A stretch of DNA of 64,000 bases. It comes from Catellatospora bangladeshensis (GTDB lineage Bacteria > Actinomycetota > Actinomycetes > Mycobacteriales > Micromonosporaceae). The notes beneath the pieces are model-generated. The model ran no database searches. It saw only the letters and a list, made by a program, of their open reading frames with translations, and was not told the DNA's origin. Location of the stretch: positions 1-64,000 of the forward strand of contig NZ_BONF01000038.1 in assembly GCF_016862575.1 (NCBI RefSeq). Direction: 5' to 3'. Position 1 is the stretch's first letter. Every line of letters starts with the position of its first letter. Shown here in pieces: positions 7,986 through 20,412 of this stretch. The position numbers and the translations under genes were made by a program.

Positions 7986-8855
7986 TCAGTTGCCGCCCTC
8001 ATTGTCGCGCCCGGTGCGCACCCGAGCGCTTCGCGCGAGCCGCCGGAGCAACCGGGTCGGCGTGTGCCGCATGAATCCCACGAGCACCTTGTACTTCCAG
8101 CTCGGCACGCTCACCGTGCGGCCCCGCCGCAGGTCACGCAGCCCGTCGGCGACCACCTGGGGTGCCTGCAGCCACAGCCAGTCAGGCGTCTTCGTCATGG
8201 TGATCCCGGCCCGGTCGTGGAACTCCGTACGGGTGAAACCGGGGCACAATGCCATGACCCGTACACCTTGGTGCGCTACGGACAGCGCCACCGACTCGCT
8301 GAAGTTGGTGACCCACGCTTTACTCGCCGGATAGGTGCTGCCGGGCATCGCCGCGCCGAACCCGGCGACAGATGAGACATTGATGACATCTCCCCGCCCC
8401 CGGGCCGCCATCACCGGCAGCGCCGCGTGCGTCAACCGCATCACCGCCTGCACGTTCACCGCGAGCAGGTGCAGCTCCTGCTCCACAGTGGACCTGAGGA
8501 AAGGGGTGTTCAGCGACAGGCCGGCGTTGTTGACAAGCAGGTCAACCGGCCGGGCCGAATCACGCAGCCGTTCCTCCACCAGTTCACAGCCGTCGGTGGT
8601 GGACAGGTCCGCCGCGAGGACCGCGGCCTTCACCCCGTACGTCCTGCTCAGCGCCTCGGCGAACTCCGCGAGCCGGGCCGCGTCCCTGGCGACCAGGACG
8701 AGGTCCCAGCCGTCGGCGGCCAGGCGCACCGTGAACGCGCGGCCGATGCCGGCGGTCGCGCCGGTGACCAGCGCGGTGCGGCGTGCGCCGGACGGCTCCG
8801 CGGCAGGCTCGGCCTGGGTCTCGGGGACGGCGGTGTGGGCAGCGGAGGAGGACAT
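7986..8855 (-). CDS. Short-chain dehydrogenase/reductase
   Basis: A 289-residue classical SDR oxidoreductase. The nucleotide-binding motif TGATAGIG (about residue 31), NNAG (about 110), the catalytic Ser in NVSSVAG (about 160) and the YPASK active-site motif (about 175) are all present. An Arg in LVLVARDAARL suggests NADP preference. The substrate is unknown. The N-terminal 25 residues are a low-complexity extension. Ribosome site GAGGTGAG lies just before the ATG, and the gene follows a membrane-protein gene by only 9 bases, so the two are probably co-transcribed. Confidence 0.9.
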   Translation of the reverse strand: MSSSAAHTAVPETQAEPAAEPSGARRTALVTGATAGIGRAFTVRLAADGWDLVLVARDAARLAEFAEALSRTYGVKAAVLAADLSTTDGCELVEERLRDSARPVDLLVNNAGLSLNTPFLRSTVEQELHLLAVNVQAVMRLTHAALPVMAARGRGDVINVSSVAGFGAAMPGSTYPASKAWVTNFSESVALSVAHQGVRVMALCPGFTRTEFHDRAGITMTKTPDWLWLQAPQVVADGLRDLRRGRTVSVPSWKYKVLVGFMRHTPTRLLRRLARSARVRTGRDNEGGN

Positions 8856-8864
8856 CAGCTCACC

Positions 8865-9521
8865 TCAGACGGTCGGGGGAGGCGCGGCGGGGGTGTCGGC
8901 GCCCGGCGGCAGGGCGCGCTTCCGGCTGAAGAAGAGGTTCGCGGCCGGGAGGGCGAGCAGCACCGCAGTGGCAATGTAGCCGAGAACCTGGCCGGCGGAG
9001 GAGAGTCCGGTGAGCCCGGCCCACCAGCCGGGGAACGAGTCCACGAGCGCCTGCACGCCACGCGTGACGGACGGGTCGCCGCCGCCCTGCACGGTCACGT
9101 TACCGGTGCCCAGGGTGGTCGCGCCGGAGATGCCGCAGCAGGCGAGCATGATGCCGAGGCCGCAGACCACCCAGGTGACCACGCGGGCGACCTGGCTGCC
9201 CTGCCACACGCCCCAGGCCAGGATCGCCAGCACGATCGCCGCGAGCACGGCGGCCAGGGCGCTGATGACCAGCCCCGTCTTCAGGCTGGTCTCGATCGGG
9301 CCGAGGTCCGCCGGGTCGACGCCCGCGAGCACCGCCCGGACCCGGAAGTGGTTGAGCACGGTGTTGATCGCGGCCAGGTGCAGGATCGCGTTCACCACGT
9401 TGAGCAGGGCCAGCAGGCCGAGGATCGCGGTTGCGGCGGTGACCACGGCGGGACGCCCGTGCTCGGCGCTCGGATGGGCCGGATTCACCGGCTCCACCGG
9501 CTGCGAAGCGGAATGCGACAT
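8865..9521 (-). CDS. Four-helix hypothetical membrane protein, paralogue 1
   Basis: A 218-residue protein with a polar N-terminus and about four transmembrane helices. Features are AILGLLALLNVVNAILHLA near the N-terminus, the RVVTWVVCGLGIMLACCG segment in the middle, and a last helix ending LLALPAANLFFSRKRA. The same layout and motifs occur in the gene at 9670-10299, so the two are paralogues. Start 9521 is supported by a GGGGGT ribosome site. It lies 9 bases before the dehydrogenase gene. Function not recognised. Confidence 0.75.
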   Translation of the reverse strand: MSHSASQPVEPVNPAHPSAEHGRPAVVTAATAILGLLALLNVVNAILHLAAINTVLNHFRVRAVLAGVDPADLGPIETSLKTGLVISALAAVLAAIVLAILAWGVWQGSQVARVVTWVVCGLGIMLACCGISGATTLGTGNVTVQGGGDPSVTRGVQALVDSFPGWWAGLTGLSSAGQVLGYIATAVLLALPAANLFFSRKRALPPGADTPAAPPPTV

Positions 9522-9615
9522 TGGCGTACCCCCGAAACGAGCGGCGCGAGTCATGCTCCAGATCGGAAGTTACCCCTATCACCTGTACTTATGTGCCTGA
9601 TTCGGGATAACACAG

Positions 9616-9657
9616 ACAGCGCGGGACCGGTGCCCATGAGCACCGGTCCCGCGCTGT
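9616..9657 (-). terminator. Hairpin between the two membrane paralogues
   Basis: An 18-bp perfect stem (9616-9633 with 9640-9657), 6-base loop, just after the stop of the upstream minus-strand gene (9670). It is a strong GC stem without a clear T run. Confidence 0.75.
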
Positions 9658-9669
9658 CGTCAGCCCAGG

Positions 9670-10299
9670 TCAGACCGGGTACGCCGGCGGCGTCCACTCC
9701 GGCGCGGGCTTGCGGAAGAAGTTGTTCGACGGCGGCAGCGCCAGCAGGATGATCACGGCGAGCAGGGCGAGCAGCTGCACCACGGTGATCACGATGCTCA
9801 CGCCCGTGGTCCAGTCCGGCATCTGCTCCGACAGCCGCTTGGTGATCTCCTCCTGGTCGATCCCACCCGCGCTGCCCCCGGTCAGCGAGGCGGTCATCGC
9901 CTGACCGGCCAGGCCGAACCCGCAGCAGCACAGGCCGATGCCGCCGATGACCCAGGTGGTGACCCGGGCCCACTGCTTGCCCCGGTTCACGAACAGGCCG
10001 AGGATCACGAACAGCACGGCGATGACCACGGTCAGCACCGCGCCGCCGTACGCCGCGCCCATCACGATCGCGGCGCTGCTCTCGGCCATCGACGGGTCGG
10101 CGCCGCCCTGCCGGTAGATGTCCTCGATCTCGCTCGCGGACAGCGCGGAGTACGTGTAAACGGACAGCGCCGCGCTCAGCACGAGCAGGGCCGAGGTCAG
10201 ATAGAGCAGCATGCTGGAGGCGGTGACCGTGCCGGGCCGCGGACCGGCGCCGGGCGCGGGCGGGACCAGGTAGCCGCTCGGAGGTGGCGTGTACGACAT
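9670..10299 (-). CDS. Four-helix hypothetical membrane protein, paralogue 2
   Basis: A 209-residue protein. A proline-rich cytoplasmic start (MSYTPPPSGYLVPPAPGAG) leads to four predicted helices, with RVTTWVIGGIGLCCCGFG in the middle and a LLALPPSNNFFRKPAPEW end. It matches the neighbouring protein at 8865-9521 in helix order and in the CCG and LALP...NFF motifs, consistent with tandem duplication. The loop with EIEDIYRQGGADPSM corresponds to an extracytoplasmic segment in both. Start 10299 is chosen over a codon at 10395 that would prepend unrelated sequence. Function unknown. Confidence 0.75.
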   Translation of the reverse strand: MSYTPPPSGYLVPPAPGAGPRPGTVTASSMLLYLTSALLVLSAALSVYTYSALSASEIEDIYRQGGADPSMAESSAAIVMGAAYGGAVLTVVIAVLFVILGLFVNRGKQWARVTTWVIGGIGLCCCGFGLAGQAMTASLTGGSAGGIDQEEITKRLSEQMPDWTTGVSIVITVVQLLALLAVIILLALPPSNNFFRKPAPEWTPPAYPV

Positions 10300-10363
10300 G
10301 CGGACACCGTAATCGCTGCTCGCCACGCGCGCCTGCGACCTCAGATCGATCGCCGCTCCCTCC

Positions 10364-10924
10364 TCAGGAGGAGGCCAGCTCCTCCACGGCGACATGCGCC
10401 CAGGGCAGGCCGGGCGCCGCGATCAGGTCACCAGGCACCCAGCGGCCGGTCGGCACGTACGGGCCGTCGTCGACGAGCTGGTGGGTGTACACCGCGAGCG
10501 CGGGCTTGGACTCCACCCGCCAGTAGTGCGCGACCCCCGCGTCCGCGTACTCGGCGGGCTTGTGCTTGCGATCCGCGGTCTCAGTGCCGGGCGAGACGAC
10601 CTCGACCGCCAGCATCACCTGCTCGGGGCGATAGGAGTAGCCGTCGGGGTCGTACGCGTCCGCCCGGACCACCAGCACGTCGGGGTTGCGCCGGTGATCA
10701 TCCGACAGGAACAGCTCCTGCTCGCGCAGCACGCGCAGCTCCGGCGGGCAGACCTGGCGCAACACGGCGACTAACGCGTCGACCAGGTCCTGATGCCGAC
10801 CGGTCGGCGGGGTCATGAAGGTCAGCACTCCGTCCACGAGCTCGATGCGGGGGTTCGGAGGCAGCGCCTCGTATTGAGCGCCGGTGATCCGGACCCCGAT
10901 CAGCGGCGGCAACACCTGGGTCAT
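10364..10924 (-). CDS. Uma2-family (DUF820) putative restriction-endonuclease-fold protein
   Basis: A 186-residue protein of the Uma2 family, which has a PD-(D/E)XK-like nuclease fold. Visible family motifs are ELVDGVLTFMTPPTGRHQ (about 28-45), RNPDVLVVRA (about 79-88), LAVEVVSPGTETADRKHKPAEYADAGVAHYWRV (about 106-138) and a C-terminal PWAHVAVEELA. The acidic residues of NPDV, AVEV and the DRxxK motif form the predicted active site. No modification enzyme is adjacent. Such genes are often multicopy and of unknown role in actinobacteria. Confidence 0.85.
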   Translation of the reverse strand: MTQVLPPLIGVRITGAQYEALPPNPRIELVDGVLTFMTPPTGRHQDLVDALVAVLRQVCPPELRVLREQELFLSDDHRRNPDVLVVRADAYDPDGYSYRPEQVMLAVEVVSPGTETADRKHKPAEYADAGVAHYWRVESKPALAVYTHQLVDDGPYVPTGRWVPGDLIAAPGLPWAHVAVEELASS

Positions 10925-10987
10925 GACTTGCCCCCCTTCACTCGATCCAGTCTCGGACGTCCGTCAGGCCAGCGTCAACATGACTTC

Positions 10988-11020
10988 GAGGGTAGGCGGC
11001 GCCGGCCGCCACCTACCCTC
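10988..11020 (-). terminator. Probable clpB terminator
   Basis: Arms 10988-11000 and 11008-11020 pair over 12 of 13 positions around GCCGGCC. It lies 17 bases past the clpB stop codon on the minus strand. Confidence 0.65.
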
Positions 11021-11037
11021 GTCATCGTCTGCCCAGG

Positions 11038-13617
<2,580 letters not shown>

Positions 13618-13646
13618 ACGCTCCCTCGGCTGAGTGCTCCGAACAA

Positions 13647-13669
13647 AGTTGAGCCTACTGCACTCAACT
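13647..13669 (-). promoter_or_regulatory. HAIR operator (HspR-binding inverted repeat) of clpB
   Basis: Read on the minus strand it is AGTTGAGT-N7-GCTCAACT, one base from the HAIR consensus CTTGAGT-N7-ACTCAAG core. It sits 30 bases upstream of the clpB start, where bound HspR would block transcription. Confidence 0.85.
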
Positions 13670-13703
13670 TGGCCCGGCCAGTCTGGAGGGACGTTGTCGT
13701 CGC

Positions 13704-14864
13704 TCACATCAGGGTGAGCTCCACCCATTCGCGCTGCCAGCCGTCGCCGCGGCCGAGATGGATCCGGCCGGGCACGTTCTGGCGGCCGAACAGGGTGCCG
13801 TCGGGCAGCACGCCGATCCAGTCCAGCCGCGGCGTTCCGGGCACCGCGACGTAGCGGTCCGCCAGGTAACCGACGCCCTCCGGGCCGGCGATCGCCAGCA
13901 GGCCGCTGCCCGCCGGTGCCACCGAGTACGGATGGTTCGGCTGCTCCCGGATGCCCTCGATCGGGCGGGGCCGCCACGCGCCACCCGTCAGCTGCCAGAC
14001 CAGCGGCAGGCCGGTGCCCTTGAGCACCGAACCGCCCAGCAGCGACGTGCCGCCGCCCAGGCTCGACATCGGATCCTGCTCGCCGATCAGCCACGCGTCA
14101 CCGGTGGGGGAGACCCGCACGAACAGCGCGAACAGCTGCCGTCCGGGCTGCTCCGGCACGGCCAGCCGCTGCCACGTCACGCCGCCGTCGGTGCTGCGCG
14201 CGGTCTCCCTGCCCTTGTCGAAGCGGGTGAGCCAGATCGTGCCGTCCCGGGTGACCGTGGCGCCCCCGCCCTGGTAGCCGTCCGGCAGCGGCACGGGCTT
14301 CCCGGTCCGGTAGTCGGTGAGCACGGCCTCGGTCGAGGTGTACTCGACGCCGAAGGGCACGCCCGTGGCCGCGCGGTGGTCCCGCGGGACCTCGCGCGCG
14401 AAGGTGTACGTCCGCCCGCCGTCCCGGGACAGGTGGTAGCCGTTGGTCTCGCTCCACAACGAGAGCTGCTGCGGGCCGTCGACGTAGAGCTGGAGGTTGT
14501 GGCCGTCGCGGTCCGGGACCGGGCGGGGCTGCCAGGTGGCGCCGCCGTCGGCGCTGGCGAACAGCAGCCCGCCCCGGCACGGCCCGTTGGTCGGGCAGTC
14601 GCTGAACAGGGCATACCCGTGCCGGGCGTCGGCGAACTCGATGAAGGCCTGGTATCCCTGCGGCACCCCGGCCACCCGGACGGTGCGCTCGGTGACCACC
14701 GCCCGCGCCGGGGGAGCGGAACGGTCCGTCACGGGGGCGGACGTGGCCGGGGCCGGCGCCGCCGGGTCGCCCGGCGAGCACGCCGCGGCCAGGCCCGCCA
14801 CGAGGCAGAGCAGCAGCAGCGGGCGCGCCCGGCCCGTGCGGCGATTCACGCTGGTGAAAGTCAT
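13704..14864 (-). CDS. Secreted BNR/Asp-box repeat lipoprotein
   Basis: A 386-residue exported protein with a hydrophobic signal and a lipobox-like GLAAAC (Cys about 29), then a Pro/Ala/Thr-rich linker. At least three Asp-box motifs of the sialidase-type propeller are visible: SADGGATW (about 108), SRDGGRTY (about 146) and STDGGVTW (about 225). Asp-boxes are structural and do not prove sialidase activity; no catalytic Arg triad was identified. It is upstream of clpB on the same strand, but the HAIR site lies between them. Probably a cell-surface beta-propeller of unknown ligand. Confidence 0.8.
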   Translation of the reverse strand: MTFTSVNRRTGRARPLLLLCLVAGLAAACSPGDPAAPAPATSAPVTDRSAPPARAVVTERTVRVAGVPQGYQAFIEFADARHGYALFSDCPTNGPCRGGLLFASADGGATWQPRPVPDRDGHNLQLYVDGPQQLSLWSETNGYHLSRDGGRTYTFAREVPRDHRAATGVPFGVEYTSTEAVLTDYRTGKPVPLPDGYQGGGATVTRDGTIWLTRFDKGRETARSTDGGVTWQRLAVPEQPGRQLFALFVRVSPTGDAWLIGEQDPMSSLGGGTSLLGGSVLKGTGLPLVWQLTGGAWRPRPIEGIREQPNHPYSVAPAGSGLLAIAGPEGVGYLADRYVAVPGTPRLDWIGVLPDGTLFGRQNVPGRIHLGRGDGWQREWVELTLM

Positions 14865-15092
14865 ATCGGGACGAGCCCTGAGCCGCCCGGCGGGTTCCCG
14901 CCGGACGCGCCCGAGCGTGCCCCTGACGCCCGGCTGGCGTGCCCGGTTGGTCGCGGTGCGTAACAGGTTGATGAAAGTACTGGCTGTGACCTTCCCTTGA
15001 CCAGGCAGGGCACGCTAGCGTGTCGCGGCAGCAGCGCCGCTGACTCTGGCCGCGTCTCCCACAGCCCGCTTTCATTCCAGCGGAGGATAACG

Positions 15093-15524
15093 ATGAGCGC
15101 TCCCCCGGCGGTGTTCCGTGGCTTCGCGAACCCGGTCGACCCCACGCCCAACGAGTTGCGGACCTGGGCGTACGCACCGGAATCCGTGCCCCTCACCGCG
15201 ATGCCCCCGGACTGGGACCTGCTGGTCTCCGGCGACCGGCTCATCAACACGCTGTTCGACCTGGCCATGGACACCAGCTGCCCGGCCCGCCGCTTCGCCC
15301 TGCACTGCCTCTACATCTACGCCGCCGACGCGATCCGCACCGGCTTCAAGGCCCACCCCCGGCGCAAGCTGCGCAAGCTCGTCGAGGAGGCCGAGGAGGA
15401 GGGCGACGAGCAGATGGCGGTATGGGCCCACAACACCCGCGTGCTGCTGGCCCGGCCCGGCCTGTTCGACTACAACGACTGGTGCGAGGGCGGCCTGGTC
15501 CGCCACGGCCGCCGCCTGCAGTAG
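15093..15524 (+). CDS. Conserved-looking actinobacterial hypothetical protein
   Basis: A 143-residue soluble protein. The start at 15093 is fixed by GGAGGATAACG immediately upstream. Mostly helical composition, with DTSCPARRFALHCLYIYAADAIRTGF (about 65-90) and an acidic stretch EEAEEEGDEQ (about 105), ending HNTRVLLARPGLFDYNDWCEGGLVRHG. No family recognised. It is transcribed alone, divergent from the BNR lipoprotein across about 230 bases, and ends at the repeated terminator at 15539. Confidence 0.7.
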   Translation: MSAPPAVFRGFANPVDPTPNELRTWAYAPESVPLTAMPPDWDLLVSGDRLINTLFDLAMDTSCPARRFALHCLYIYAADAIRTGFKAHPRRKLRKLVEEAEEEGDEQMAVWAHNTRVLLARPGLFDYNDWCEGGLVRHGRRLQ

Positions 15525-15538
15525 CCGTTCTGCCACGT

Positions 15539-15588
15539 GAGCGAAGCTCCCGCCGTGCTGTCGCAACAGCATGCCGGGAGCTTCGCTC
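15539..15588. terminator. Bidirectional terminator, GAGCGAAGCTCCCG family
   Basis: A 14-bp perfect outer stem (15539-15552 with 15575-15588), with further inner pairing of GTGCTGT with ACAGCAT. It lies between converging genes, and its arms match the hairpins at 4908 and 51875. Confidence 0.85.
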
Positions 15589-15613
15589 GTTCAGCGGTCG
15601 GGCAGCGGGACGG

Positions 15614-15829
15614 CTACTTCGGATCCATCTTGTCGATCGCGCTCTTAGCCGCGTCCTGCGCCTTGTCGACGTGGCCCGCGTACTTGCCGCCGGTCTTGTC
15701 GTCGACGGCGTCGCCCGCCTGGTCGACCATGTCTTTGGCCTTGTCCTGCATCTGCTTGGCCTTGTCCGAGGCCTCGTCGCCCTTGCCGTCCATGCCGAGG
15801 GCGTCCTTGGCCTTGTCCAAAATGCCCAT
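15614..15829 (-). CDS. Rv0909/MT0933-like small antitoxin-family protein
   Basis: A 71-residue, highly charged, helical protein of Lys/Asp/Ala repeats (MGILDKAKDALGMDGKGD, then DKTGGKYAGHVDKAQDAAKSAIDKMDPK). This matches the MT0933-type antitoxin family typified by mycobacterial Rv0909. The start is the ATG at 15829, since GGAGGGGG is correctly spaced for it; the ATG two codons earlier abuts the ribosome site. No toxin gene of the Rv0910 type lies next to it, so a toxin-antitoxin role here is doubtful and a general stress or scaffold role is equally possible. It follows hspR by 76 bases on the same strand. Confidence 0.8.
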   Translation of the reverse strand: MGILDKAKDALGMDGKGDEASDKAKQMQDKAKDMVDQAGDAVDDKTGGKYAGHVDKAQDAAKSAIDKMDPK

Positions 15830-15905
15830 CTTCATCCCCCTCCGGGCAGCCCGACAATTCGGACTTATCCCTGGTACGAGGATACCGGCCGAGCCCGGCG
15901 CGGGC

Positions 15906-16313
15906 TCAGCCTTCGCTCGAACGCGGACGCCAGACCACCAGCGCCGTCGAGGTGCGCGTGCTCGGCAGCAGCTCGCTGCGCGGGAACGCGGAGATCGCCT
16001 CCAGCTGCGCCAGCCGCGCCTCGGCGTACGCCAGCCGCTCCTGCATGTGCTGCAGCCGCTCGCGCAACTCCAGCACCAGGCGCTCCTGGTCGATGATCCG
16101 CCTGACGCCGGCGAGGTTGACGCCCTCCTCCTGGCTCAGCCGCTGGATCTCACGCAGCAGCTCGACGTCGCGCAGGCTGTAACGGCGGCCGCCGCCCGCG
16201 GAGCGCCCCGGCTCGACCAGACCCATCCGGTCGTACTGCCGCAGCGTCTGCGGGTGCATGCCGGCCAGCTGCGCGGCCACCGAGATGAGCAGCACCTTGG
16301 CGTGTTCATCCAC
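15906..16313 (-). CDS. hspR: MerR-type heat-shock repressor HspR
   Basis: A 135-residue transcriptional repressor that binds HAIR operators, with DnaK as co-repressor in Streptomyces. The helix-turn-helix is [22 protein letters not shown] (about 12-33), with the HPQTLR recognition motif characteristic of HspR. The wing [14 protein letters not shown] follows, then a coiled coil (about 78-112). GTG start at 16313 with a near-perfect GGAGGTGATC ribosome site. It is the last gene of dnaK-grpE-dnaJ-hspR, 6 bases after dnaJ, giving a classical autoregulatory loop. Targets in this window are dnaK (two sites) and clpB (one site). Confidence 0.96.
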   Translation of the reverse strand: MDEHAKVLLISVAAQLAGMHPQTLRQYDRMGLVEPGRSAGGGRRYSLRDVELLREIQRLSQEEGVNLAGVRRIIDQERLVLELRERLQHMQERLAYAEARLAQLEAISAFPRSELLPSTRTSTALVVWRPRSSEG

Positions 16314-16319
16314 TGTGGA

Positions 16320-17483
16320 TCACCTCCGTTCCAGGTGGTCCCGCCGGACGGGCGGGGCCAGCTCGGTGAAGCGCACCAGCGCCTCCCGAGCCTCCTCGGA
16401 CAGCTGCTGCGGCACCACTATCTCCACGGTAACCAGCAGGTCTCCGCTGTGGCCATCACGTTTGGGCACACCCTTGCCGCGCACCCGCAGCAGGCGCCCG
16501 CTCGGCGTGCCCGGCGGCACCTTGACCTTCATCATGCCGTCCAAAGTGGGCACCCGGACCTCGGCGCCGAGCACCGACTCGGCGTAGGTGACCGGGATGG
16601 TGACGGTCAGGTCGTCGCCGTTGCGGCCGAACATCGTGTCCGGGCGCACGATCGCCCGGATGTAGAGGTCGCCGGGCGGGCCGCCGCGCTCGCCCGGCTC
16701 GCCGCGCCCGGCCAGCCGGATGCGCTGGCCGTCGGCGACGCCCGCCGGGATGCGTACGGTCAGCGTACGGGTCTTGGTCACCCCGCCGGTGCCCGCGCAC
16801 TCCGGGCACTTGTGGTCGACCACGGTGCCCACGCCCTGGCAGTCGCGGCACGCCTCGGCGAAGCCGAACGCGCCCTGGTTGCGGTTGATCACACCCGCGC
16901 CGTGACAGAACTTGCAGGTGCGCGGCCGGGTGCCCGGCTTGGCGCCGTCGCCGTGGCAGGTGTCGCAGACGCCGAGCGTCCGCAGCGTCAGCGGCTGGGT
17001 CGTGCCCTGCACCGCGTCCGCGAAGTCCAGGAAGATCTCCGCCTCGACGTCGCGCCCACGGGCCGGGCCGCGTGGCGGCGCGCCGGTGCCGGGCCCGCCG
17101 GAGAAGATCGAGCCGAACAGGTCGGCGAACCCGGCGCCGCCGAAGCGCTGGTCGCCGCCCCCGCGACCGCCGCCGTGGCCGAACAGGTCGGACATGTCGA
17201 AGGGCTGGCCGCCGGAGCCGCGCGCACCGCGCCGGAACGCGCCCGACTCGAACAGCGAGCGCATCTCGTCGTACTCGCGCCGCCGGTTCTCGTCGGAGAG
17301 CACGTCGTACGCCTCCGACACGGACTTGAAGCGCTCCTCCGCGGCGGCGTTGCCGGGGTTGTGGTCCGGATGCAGCTCACGTGCGAGCCTGCGGTACGCC
17401 CTCTTGATCTCTGCGGACGTGGCGTCCTTGGCCACCCCGAGCACCGCGTAGAAGTCCTTCTCCAGCCAGTCTTTCGAGCTCAT
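16320..17483 (-). CDS. dnaJ: Co-chaperone DnaJ
   Basis: A 387-residue Hsp40 that stimulates DnaK ATPase and presents substrates. The J domain is at about residues 8-75 with HPD at 38-40, followed by a Gly/Phe-rich linker. The four zinc-finger repeats CDTCHGDG, CKFCHGAG, CRDCQGVG and CPECAGTG (about 162-225) and the C-terminal peptide-binding domain complete the type I architecture. It lies 80 bases after grpE with a hairpin between, and 6 bases before hspR. Confidence 0.97.
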   Translation of the reverse strand: MSSKDWLEKDFYAVLGVAKDATSAEIKRAYRRLARELHPDHNPGNAAAEERFKSVSEAYDVLSDENRRREYDEMRSLFESGAFRRGARGSGGQPFDMSDLFGHGGGRGGGDQRFGGAGFADLFGSIFSGGPGTGAPPRGPARGRDVEAEIFLDFADAVQGTTQPLTLRTLGVCDTCHGDGAKPGTRPRTCKFCHGAGVINRNQGAFGFAEACRDCQGVGTVVDHKCPECAGTGGVTKTRTLTVRIPAGVADGQRIRLAGRGEPGERGGPPGDLYIRAIVRPDTMFGRNGDDLTVTIPVTYAESVLGAEVRVPTLDGMMKVKVPPGTPSGRLLRVRGKGVPKRDGHSGDLLVTVEIVVPQQLSEEAREALVRFTELAPPVRRDHLERR

Positions 17484-17511
17484 CCAGTACCCCCTCCCCC
17501 TGTCGCGACCG

Positions 17512-17552
17512 AGGCTCCCCTCCCGCTCGCGTACGCGGCGGGAAGGGAGCCT
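17512..17552 (-). terminator. Hairpin between grpE and dnaJ (attenuator or processing site)
   Basis: Arms 17512-17526 and 17538-17552 pair over 14 of 15 positions. It sits inside the heat-shock operon 12 bases past the grpE stop and could reduce read-through into dnaJ-hspR or stabilise the upstream mRNA. Confidence 0.6.
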
Positions 17553-17563
17553 GGGTCATGTTG

Positions 17564-18408
17564 TCATTCCGGTGCCGCGACGGCCACCATGGCCGGGCGC
17601 AGCAGGCGCTCGCCCAGCAGGTAGCCCCGGCGCATCACGTCGATGCAGGTCGGCTCGGTGACCTCGGCGGACGGCAGGTGCGCCACCGCCTCGTGCCGGT
17701 TCGGGTCGAAGGGGTCGCCCTTCTCCCCGAACGCGGTCAGGCCGAACTTCGCCACGACCGCGCCGAGCTGCTCGGCGACCGCGCCGAACGGCCCGGTCAG
17801 GTCGCCGTGGTCGCGCGCCCGGTCCAGGTCGTCCAGGATCGGGAGCAGTGCCGACAGCACCGAACCGGTGGCCAGGTCAGCGGCGACCGTGCGGTCGCGC
17901 TCCACCCGCCGGCGGTAGTTGGCGTACTCGGCGGACACCCGCTGCAGGTCCGCCGTGCGCTCCTCCAGCGCGGTGCGCAGCTGCGCCAGCTCCGCGCCCA
18001 GCGCGGCGGGCACCGCACCGGCCTCGGGCTCGGCCGCCGGCTCCGCGGCAGGCTCGGCCTCGACGACCTCGCCCTCCACGGCCTCGGCGGTCTCGGTGGC
18101 AGGCGCGGCCTCGGCCTCGGCGGCCTCCGGCACGCCCAGGTCGACGGTCTCCGTCTCGACGGTGACCGCCTCGGCGACGACCTGCTCGGGTGCGTCCTGC
18201 GGGGGGTTCCCGGCTGCCGGAGTCTCCTCCTGCACCGGCGTGCTCTGCTGCGTCGGGGTGCTCGGCTCGGTGTCGGCCGCCTGGGCGGCCGGGGTCTCCG
18301 GCTGCTCGGACATGGTCGCTCCGCTCGGGCTGATCTTGCGCTTGTTCTTGATCACGATGCGCTCGCCGGCGGGCGGTTGCTCCGCCGGCGAGGCACCCTT
18401 TGCTCCGG

Positions 18409-18412
<4 letters not shown>
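17564..18412 (-). CDS. grpE: Nucleotide exchange factor GrpE with long acidic N-terminus
   Basis: Releases ADP from DnaK. It has 282 residues, longer than the usual 180-220 because of an Ala/Glu/Pro-rich extension (about 35-140). The core follows with the dimerising helix ([32 protein letters not shown]) and the C-terminal beta domain ([36 protein letters not shown]). The GTG start at 18412 overlaps the dnaK stop by 4 bases (GTGA), so translation is coupled. It also includes the IVIKNKRKI segment resembling the start region of other actinobacterial GrpEs. An internal ATG at 18313 is an alternative start. Confidence 0.93.
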
Positions 18413-20250
<1,838 letters not shown>

Positions 20251-20290
20251 GTTCGTGTTCCTCCAAGATCAGAGTTGCCGGACCGTCAAG

Positions 20291-20309
20291 TTGAGTCCGG
20301 ACGACTCAA
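20291..20309 (-). promoter_or_regulatory. HAIR operator 1 of dnaK
   Basis: A perfect HAIR core: TTGAGT-N7-ACTCAA on either strand. On the minus strand a TTGACA -35 at 20336-20331 is followed, 17-19 bases on, by TATTGAGT. The -10 region therefore overlaps this operator, and bound HspR would occlude the promoter. Confidence 0.9.
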
Positions 20310-20344
20310 TACTGACACGGGAGCCGAAACTGTCAAGCGGAAGG

Positions 20345-20363
20345 TTGAGCCCGTCACACTCAA
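20345..20363. promoter_or_regulatory. HAIR operator 2 between dnaK and the divergent GTPase gene
   Basis: TTGAGC-N7-ACTCAA, one base off the HAIR core. It is 95 bases upstream of dnaK and 50 bases upstream of the GTPase start at 20413, so it could act on either promoter. Confidence 0.85.
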
Positions 20364-20412
20364 GTTTGACGGTGTCCTAGTGAGTTGTCCCATTTCCGCT
20401 TAGGCTTCCCCT

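Noticed and set aside
15537-17624. 695-codon open frame on the plus strand across hspR and dnaJ
   Set aside because: Antisense shadow of conserved chaperone genes, with no recognisable domain.
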